Assembly (NCBI RefSeq): GCF_040096015.1
Contig: NZ_JBBMFO010000005.1
Coordinates: 1 to 64,000 of the forward strand
DNA: 64,000 bases
Origin: Peptoniphilus_A hominis
GTDB lineage: Bacteria; Bacillota; Clostridia; Tissierellales; Peptoniphilaceae
Reading direction: 5' to 3'
In this document: positions 58,629 to 64,000 of the stretch, in pieces
How the letters are laid out: each line of letters starts with the position of its first letter
Numbering within the stretch: position 1 is the stretch's first letter
Program-made: the position numbers and the translations under genes
Notes under the pieces: model-generated
Databases searched by the model: none
The model's input: only the letters and a program-made list of their open reading frames with translations
Told to the model about the DNA's origin: nothing

Positions 58629-58637
58629 TGATATAAT
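58629..58637 (+). promoter_or_regulatory. Extended -10 of pheST
   Basis: TGA-TATAAT (hexamer 58632-58637), start expected near 58644. The leader is too short for a T-box, and none is seen between 58529 and 58662. Confidence 0.5.
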
Positions 58638-58662
58638 TATATATTATGAATTGGAGGTCAAC

Positions 58663-59685
58663 ATGAAAGAAAAATTACTTGGAATCAAAGATGAATCCAT
58701 GAAACTTTTAAATGAAGTTAATACAATTAAAGAAATAGATGAACTTAAGGTTAAATACTTAGGCAAAAAGGGCGAACTTACTCAAATCCTAAAGGGTATG
58801 AAGGATCTTTCTAATGAGGAAAGACCTGTTATGGGAGCTCTTGCCAACGAAGTGCGTGAAGCTATTGAAAAGTCAATTGAGGAAAAGAAAAATGAAATCA
58901 ATGACAAAATTTTGGAAGAAAAACTTCACGAGGAAAGAATTGATGTCACTTTAAAGACTGACGAACTTATCTTGGGACATAGACATCCTCTAAAGAAAAC
59001 TCTTGAGGATCTTGAAGATTTATTTACACATATGGGCTTTACTGTTTACGATGGTCCAGAAATCGAAACTGTGGAAAATAACTTTGATCTTTTAAATGCT
59101 CCAAAGGACCACCCTTCAAGAGATATGTCTGATACTTTTTATTTTGACAAAAATACAATTCTTAGGTCGCAAACTTCTCCTGTTCAAATTAGGGCAATGA
59201 AGGAACATGGCGCTCCAATTCGCATGATATGTTCTGGTAGAGTTTTTAGGTCTGACGAAGTTGATGCTACTCACTCACCAATGTTCCACCAACTTGAAGG
59301 TCTTGTTGTTGATGAAAAGATTTCTGTGGCAAATTTAATTGACACTTTAAATTATTTTGTTAAGTCCTTCTTTGGCGAAGACATGAAGACTAGATTTAGA
59401 CCTCACTACTTCCCATTTACTGAACCAAGTCTTGAAGTTGACACTACTTGTCCATCTTGTGGAGGCAAGGGTTGCAAGGCTTGTGCCTATACTGGATGGT
59501 CAATGGAACTTTTGGGATGTGGAATGGTTCACCCTAATGTTCTTAGAAACTGTGGCATTGACCCTGAAAAATATTCTGGCTTTGCCTTTGGTATGGGTAT
59601 CGACAGAATTGCAATGGTTAGGTACAAGATCACAGATATTAGAATGATGTTTGAAAACAACAAGAAGTTCTTGGAACAATTTTAA
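58663..59685 (+). CDS. pheS: Phenylalanyl-tRNA synthetase alpha subunit
   Basis: 340 residues. Catalytic subunit of the alpha2-beta2 enzyme. The N-terminal coiled coil is followed by the class II core with HPSRDMSDTFYF, RSQTSPVQIRAM, FHQLEG and the C-terminal FGMGIDRIAMV. The Cys-rich CPSCGGKGCKACAYTGW segment is usual in Firmicute PheS. ATG 58663 has GGAGGT 4-5 nt upstream; the TTG at 58651 precedes that site. Notable: no T-box, although the window has a Phe T-box on a transporter gene. Confidence 0.96.
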   Translation: MKEKLLGIKDESMKLLNEVNTIKEIDELKVKYLGKKGELTQILKGMKDLSNEERPVMGALANEVREAIEKSIEEKKNEINDKILEEKLHEERIDVTLKTDELILGHRHPLKKTLEDLEDLFTHMGFTVYDGPEIETVENNFDLLNAPKDHPSRDMSDTFYFDKNTILRSQTSPVQIRAMKEHGAPIRMICSGRVFRSDEVDATHSPMFHQLEGLVVDEKISVANLIDTLNYFVKSFFGEDMKTRFRPHYFPFTEPSLEVDTTCPSCGGKGCKACAYTGWSMELLGCGMVHPNVLRNCGIDPEKYSGFAFGMGIDRIAMVRYKITDIRMMFENNKKFLEQF

Positions 59686-59695
59686 GGAGATAGAG

Positions 59696-62071
59696 ATGTT
59701 ATTACCGATTAAATGGCTTAAAGATTATGTTGATTTCGATTTTGATGTAAAAAAACTTGCAGATGGACTTTCTAATTCTGGTTCCCATGTTGAATCTGTT
59801 ATTATTCCATCAGAAGGTTTAGATAAAATTGTAGTTGGAAAAATTGAAAAAATAGATAAGCATCCCGACGCAGACAAGCTTGTTATTTGCTCTGTAAATG
59901 TGGGGGATGAAGTTTTACAAATTGTAACTGGGGCACCAAATGTTTTTGAAGGCGCCATAGTCCCTGTTGCTCTTCACGGATCTACTGTTGCTGGTGGCGT
60001 AAAGATTAAAAAGGGAAAACTTCGTGGAGTCGAGTCCAATGGAATGCTTTGTTCTCTTGAAGAACTTGGCTTTGAAAATTCAGTTATTCCTAAGGAAGCG
60101 AGAAATGGAATTTTTATCTTCCCTGAAGGGACTGAAATTGGAAAGTCTGCTTTGGAAACTCTCTTCATGGATAGCGACATTTTGGAACTTGAAATCACAC
60201 CAAATAGACCAGATTGTCTTAGCATTATGGGCATGGCTGTAGAAACTGCTGCATCCTTTGATTTAAAGACTAGGCACAAGGATATTAAAATAGAAAATGA
60301 AGTAGATGATTTTTCTGATTATTTTGACGACATAGTTATCGAAACTGAAAACTGCAATAGATATTATTCAAAAATTCTTAAAAATATAAAGATTGGACCA
60401 TCTCCACTTTGGCTACAAACTTATCTTATGCAAGCAGGAGTTAGACCAATTTCAAATATAGTTGATTTAACAAACTTTGTAATGCTTGAGTACGGTCAAC
60501 CCCTTCATGCCTTTGATTTAGATAGTTTAACAAACAAAAAAATTGTGGTTAGAATGGCAAAAGATGGCGAAGAAACTGTAACTCTTGATGGCGAAACAAG
60601 AAAACTTACAAGTGACGATATTTTAATCACTGACGGCAGTGAAATAATAGGACTTGCAGGAATAATGGGCGGACTTGATTCTGAAATTACAGAAAAAACT
60701 GTAAATGTACTTTTAGAAGGCGCGAACTTCAACAAAGAAAACATCAGAAAGACTTCAAGAAGACTTAACCTTAGAAGTGAAGCTTCTTCAAGATTTGAAA
60801 AGGGAATCGACCCAAATCTTGCCAAGACTGCTGTTGATAGAGTTTGCCAACTTGCAGAAATGTTAGACATTGCTGAAGTTGTTGGCGGAAGTAAAGATGT
60901 GGGGGATTTTGATAAGGCTCCAAAGGAAATAAAATTAAGACTTCAAAAAGTAAATGACTTAATTGGCGTGGACTTTACAATAGATGAAGTTGCCAATATT
61001 TTAAATAGACTTGAAATTGAAACTGAAGTCAAAGGAGATTATCTTCTTGCAAAAATCCCAAGCGTGAGACTTGACCTTGGCATTGAAGAAGATTTAATAG
61101 AAGAAGTTGCAAGAATTTATGGCTACGACAATGTCACTCCTCAAAAATTAAGGGGAACATTAACTGTAGGAAGAAAGCCAAGATTTAGAAATGTTGAAGA
61201 CAGAATCAAAAATCTTTTAATTGGTCTTGGTTATTCTGAATTTATGACTTACTCCTTTGTCAGCCCATCTTCTTATGAAAAAGCAAATTATAAAGAAGAT
61301 GAAAAAAATATTATAAGAATTTTAAATCCACTGGGAGAAGATTATTCAATTATGAGGACAACTATTGTGCCTTCTATGATTGATGCCCTTGCCAAAAACT
61401 ATGTTAGGGGCAACGAAAATGTTGGCGGATTTGAAATTGGAAATACCTTCTTCCCAACAGATGGTGAGTTACCTACCGAAAAGTTAAAACTAACAATGGG
61501 CTTTTATGATTTAGGCGATTTTTATTACTTAAAGGAATCTATTGAAAAGCTCTTGTGGTATCTTGGCATTGAAGACCTTGAAGTTAGAAGAAAGGAAGTT
61601 AGCTTCTTGCACCCAGGTAGGTCAGCTGAATTTATTTTAAAGGGCGAAAGCCTTGGCGTCTTTGGGGAAGTTCATCCAAAGGTTCTTGAAAATTATGGTT
61701 TAAAGAAAAGGGCCTATGTGGCAGAACTTGATTTTGACAAAATTGTTGAAAACACTATTGGCAATTACACTTACAAGGAACTTCCTAAGTACCCAACTAT
61801 GAAGAGGGACTTTGCCTTTGTTATGGATAGGGATATTGACTCAGTTGAACTTGAAAAAATCTCTAAAAAATATGGCAAAGAACTTTTAGAATCCTTTAAG
61901 GTGTTTGATATTTACCAAGGTGAAAATATAGAAGAAGGAAAGAAATCTGTAGCCTTCTCACTTGTATTTAGAGCAGCCGACAGAACTCTAGAAGATGCTG
62001 AAGTTACAGAAATTTGTGAAAAGATAGTTGCTGAGATTGAAAGTGAAATTAAGGCTAAACTAAGATCCTAA
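59696..62071 (+). CDS. pheT: Phenylalanyl-tRNA synthetase beta subunit
   Basis: 791 residues. It binds tRNA-Phe and edits mischarged Tyr. MLLPIKWLKDYVDFD begins the protein; next comes an OB-fold tRNA-binding domain (VVGKIEKIDKHPDADKL), then the B3/B4 editing region (EITPNRPDCLSIMG), B5, and the C-terminal ferredoxin-like anticodon-binding domain (YPTMKRDFAFVMD). ATG 59696 has AAGGAG 6 nt upstream; the frame is open further up into pheS but without a site. Co-transcribed with pheS. Confidence 0.96.
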   Translation: MLLPIKWLKDYVDFDFDVKKLADGLSNSGSHVESVIIPSEGLDKIVVGKIEKIDKHPDADKLVICSVNVGDEVLQIVTGAPNVFEGAIVPVALHGSTVAGGVKIKKGKLRGVESNGMLCSLEELGFENSVIPKEARNGIFIFPEGTEIGKSALETLFMDSDILELEITPNRPDCLSIMGMAVETAASFDLKTRHKDIKIENEVDDFSDYFDDIVIETENCNRYYSKILKNIKIGPSPLWLQTYLMQAGVRPISNIVDLTNFVMLEYGQPLHAFDLDSLTNKKIVVRMAKDGEETVTLDGETRKLTSDDILITDGSEIIGLAGIMGGLDSEITEKTVNVLLEGANFNKENIRKTSRRLNLRSEASSRFEKGIDPNLAKTAVDRVCQLAEMLDIAEVVGGSKDVGDFDKAPKEIKLRLQKVNDLIGVDFTIDEVANILNRLEIETEVKGDYLLAKIPSVRLDLGIEEDLIEEVARIYGYDNVTPQKLRGTLTVGRKPRFRNVEDRIKNLLIGLGYSEFMTYSFVSPSSYEKANYKEDEKNIIRILNPLGEDYSIMRTTIVPSMIDALAKNYVRGNENVGGFEIGNTFFPTDGELPTEKLKLTMGFYDLGDFYYLKESIEKLLWYLGIEDLEVRRKEVSFLHPGRSAEFILKGESLGVFGEVHPKVLENYGLKKRAYVAELDFDKIVENTIGNYTYKELPKYPTMKRDFAFVMDRDIDSVELEKISKKYGKELLESFKVFDIYQGENIEEGKKSVAFSLVFRAADRTLEDAEVTEICEKIVAEIESEIKAKLRS

Positions 62072-62081
62072 GGAGGCTATT

Positions 62082-62633
62082 ATGTCCGATACAAAGAGAA
62101 TCGAAGTCACTATTGACGACATGAAATTTTATGTCAAGGGTAATGACAAGGAAGATTACATTAAAGAGCTTGCAGCAGATCTTGACAAGAAGATCAAGGA
62201 AACTGCAAGGAGTAATTTTAAATTGAATCAAGTGCAGACTCTTGTGCTCTGCGCCCTAAACCTTTTAGATGATTTTGAAAAGATGAAGTCTGACAGGAAT
62301 GACTTGGCAAATTTAGACGATGACAAAAAAGAAATCATCGAAAAAATGGAAGAAATTAAAGATTTAAAGAAGCAACTTTCAATTTTTGAAGAAGAAAATA
62401 AAAAAGCAAATACAAATTTCAGAGAACTTCAACAGAAAACTCTTGATGTAGAGGACAGAAATAGGAAAGTAAATAGAGATCTTCTTGAAAAAAATAAAGA
62501 AATTACTGATTTAAAAGAAGAGATAAAAAAACTTGAAGGAAATATTTCCACACTAGAAGAAAAAAACAACAATGCATCGAGAAGAATAATTGATTTGACA
62601 AGAGAACTGGAAAGTCTTTATGAAGAAAAGTAA
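62082..62633 (+). CDS. zapA: Cell division protein ZapA-like, long coiled coil
   Basis: 183 residues. ZapA binds and bundles FtsZ. The N-terminal ZapA domain (RIEVTIDDMKFYVKGNDKEDYI, AADLDKKIKE) is followed by the usual helix with ALNLLDDFEKMK, then about 100 residues of predicted coiled coil rich in Lys, Glu and Asn. Typical ZapA proteins are about 90-130 residues, so this coiled coil is extended. AGGAGG precedes the ATG. It overlaps the next gene by 14 nt; the pheT-zapA-U32 order is common in Firmicutes. Confidence 0.9.
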   Translation: MSDTKRIEVTIDDMKFYVKGNDKEDYIKELAADLDKKIKETARSNFKLNQVQTLVLCALNLLDDFEKMKSDRNDLANLDDDKKEIIEKMEEIKDLKKQLSIFEEENKKANTNFRELQQKTLDVEDRNRKVNRDLLEKNKEITDLKEEIKKLEGNISTLEEKNNNASRRIIDLTRELESLYEEK

Positions 62634-64000
62634 ATATGAACTCCTAGCACCTGCTGGTGATATGGCTGCCCTAAGGGCTGCTGTATCGGCAGGTGCTAAT
62701 GCTGTTTATTTGGGCTATGACGAATTTTCCGCCAGGGCAAAGGCAAAAAATTTTGACAAGGAAGAATTAATAGAGGCAATTAGCTACGCTCACCTAAGAG
62801 GCGTAAAAATTTATGTTACTTTTAATATTTTAATTGCTGATTTTGAAATAAAAAGAGCCATGGATAGGGTGAAGATGCTCTATGAAATTGGCGTTGACGC
62901 ACTTATCTTACAAGACCTAGGCATAGCTTGGGAAATAAGAAAGAACTTCCCAGATTTTGAAGTTCATGCATCAACTCAAATGGCAGTAAATAATTTTTAC
63001 GGAGCAAAATTTTTAAAGGACATGGGTTTTACAAGAGTAGTCCTTGCTCGTGAAACTCCTCTTTTTGAACTAGAAAAAATTAAAGAATTAGATATTGATG
63101 TTGAAACTTTTATTCACGGAGCCCTATGCGTTTGTTACTCTGGCGAGTGCCTCATGTCTTCTATGATTGGTGGTAAGTCTGGCAATCGTGGCGAGTGTGC
63201 CCAAGCCTGCAGAAAGTCTTATGAAATTTTAGATTTTGATGGCAATAAAATTGGCAAGAGACTTTACTATATTTCTCCCAAGGACTTAAACACCCTAAAT
63301 GATGTTGCAAAAATAATAAATGCAGGTGGCTACTCCTTAAAAATTGAGGGGAGAATGAAAAACCCAGAGTATGTCTATACAGTTGTGTCTTCCTACAAAA
63401 AATCCTTGGAAGGCAAGCTAACTTTAGAGGACAAAGAAGATACAGAGCAAGTTTTTAACAGAGGCTTTACCGAGGGACTTTTTAATGGCGACTTTGGAAA
63501 TGACTTCATCTCATCTTATAGACCTGACAACAGAGGTGTGGAAGTTGGAAAAGTTATAGATGCAAGAAAAAACTCTGGGAAAGTAATTTTTTATGAAGAT
63601 GTATTTGAGGGCGATGGACTAGAATTTATTTCTAGCAGTGGAAGATTTGGCATGAGGTCAAATTCCTTCTATGAGGCAAATATTCCTCATGAGATAAATT
63701 TATTTAAGGCTCCAATTTTAAATTCTAAAATAAATAGAACTTTTTCTAAAAAACTTTACGAAAAAGTTGATGAAAAGATTGAAAATTATGACTACAAAAG
63801 AGATTTAGATGTAGAAGTAAAAATTAAAATTGGCGAAAGACCTTTTATTAAGGTAAAATCTGGAGACTTATCTGGGAATTTTGAACTTGATAGAGTGGTT
63901 GAAGTGGCAAAAAAATCTGGACTAGAAAAAGAAAGAGTCATTGAAAATATTTCTAAGACAGGCGACAGTATTTTCCGCGTAAAAAATATTGACCTTGACC
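62620..64000 (+). CDS. U32-family protein with DUF3656-type tail (partial)
   Basis: 460 residues are visible; the gene runs off the window. ATG 62620 lies inside the zapA end (14-nt overlap), with a weak GGAAAG site. The U32 signature ETFIHGALCVCYSGECLMSS and the cluster cysteines in GECAQACRKSY are intact. The longer C-terminal part after about residue 290 fits the RlhA-type U32 proteins with a DUF3656 region, which hydroxylate C2501 of 23S rRNA in E. coli. It is paralogous to the U32 gene at 33.9-35.1 kb. Confidence 0.88.
   Translation, partial: MKKSKYELLAPAGDMAALRAAVSAGANAVYLGYDEFSARAKAKNFDKEELIEAISYAHLRGVKIYVTFNILIADFEIKRAMDRVKMLYEIGVDALILQDLGIAWEIRKNFPDFEVHASTQMAVNNFYGAKFLKDMGFTRVVLARETPLFELEKIKELDIDVETFIHGALCVCYSGECLMSSMIGGKSGNRGECAQACRKSYEILDFDGNKIGKRLYYISPKDLNTLNDVAKIINAGGYSLKIEGRMKNPEYVYTVVSSYKKSLEGKLTLEDKEDTEQVFNRGFTEGLFNGDFGNDFISSYRPDNRGVEVGKVIDARKNSGKVIFYEDVFEGDGLEFISSSGRFGMRSNSFYEANIPHEINLFKAPILNSKINRTFSKKLYEKVDEKIENYDYKRDLDVEVKIKIGERPFIKVKSGDLSGNFELDRVVEVAKKSGLEKERVIENISKTGDSIFRVKNIDLD

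Noticed and set aside
1..64000. CRISPR arrays, insertion sequences, prophage or integrase genes
   Set aside because: No regularly spaced repeats, transposase or phage structural genes were seen in either strand.

Overview
The window is a 64 kb piece of chromosome from a low-GC, Gram-positive-type bacterium. The closest fit is an anaerobic Firmicute of the Tissierellia/Peptoniphilaceae kind (Peptoniphilus, Anaerococcus, Finegoldia and relatives); this is inferred from gene content and style, not from a search. Pointers are strong AGGAGG ribosome sites, frequent TTG starts, T-box leaders, an L21 leader, an L20-type infC leader, an rpmA gene with a Prp-cleaved N-terminus, RNase J, SUF with SufU, and gene orders shared with Bacillus (obg-yhbY-nadD-yqeK-rsfS and yrrI-alaS-yrzL-ruvX-yrzB...yrrM-yrrO-udk). 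Almost all of it is core housekeeping DNA; no prophage, insertion sequence, integrase, rRNA operon or CRISPR array was seen.

Layout. 1-3.2 kb: the end of an unidentified structured transcript and, on the minus strand, a class A penicillin-binding protein whose transpeptidase motifs look broken. 3.4-4.1 kb: a HicA-like toxin gene followed by two HicB-like genes. 4.2-7.2 kb: hflX-yigZ-nadE and two tiny membrane proteins. 7.2-11.6 kb: an ABC amino-acid importer with two lipoprotein receptor genes, each behind its own promoter and T-box (specifiers read as Phe UUC and Tyr UAC), then one shared permease and ATPase. 11.7-15.6 kb, minus strand: an ECF sigma/membrane anti-sigma pair and an ABC-2 exporter whose ATPase is degenerate. 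15.8-19.5 kb: ychF, a HAD phosphatase, rbgA, rnhB, yraN. 19.6-27.4 kb: sufCBDSU, an IscR-like Rrf2 regulator, iscS and an AI-2E family membrane protein. 27.4-35.7 kb: alaS, ireB, ruvX, a DUF1292 gene, fur, RNase J, and trmR-trhP-udk (tRNA U34 hydroxylation and methylation plus uridine kinase). 35.8-37.0 kb: infC-rpmI-rplT with a leader and an AUU start. 37.1-39.1 kb: KtrB/KtrA potassium uptake. 39.1-43.1 kb: small and poorly characterised genes plus an rRNA methyltransferase. 43.4-45.5 kb: T-box(Thr)-thrS. 45.6-51.5 kb: rplU-prp-rpmA, obgE, yhbY-nadD-yqeK-LCP-rsfS-ridA, rhodanese. 51.6-56.7 kb: DEAD-box helicase, polA, coaE. 56.8 kb: tRNA-Trp(CCA). 57-58.5 kb, minus strand: a secreted two-domain protein and an unknown membrane protein. 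58.6-64 kb: pheS-pheT-zapA and a second U32 peptidase-family gene cut by the window end.

How the genes work together. Much of the window serves translation: amino-acid supply and tRNA charging under T-box control, initiation factor 3 and ribosomal proteins under leader control, and ribosome-assembly GTPases (RbgA, Obg, HflX, YchF), RsfS and tRNA modification. SUF/IscS supplies iron-sulfur clusters and sulfur. The best candidate for something not well described is the split-receptor aromatic importer. The broken-motif PBP, the degenerate ABC exporter and the HicA-HicB-HicB locus come next.
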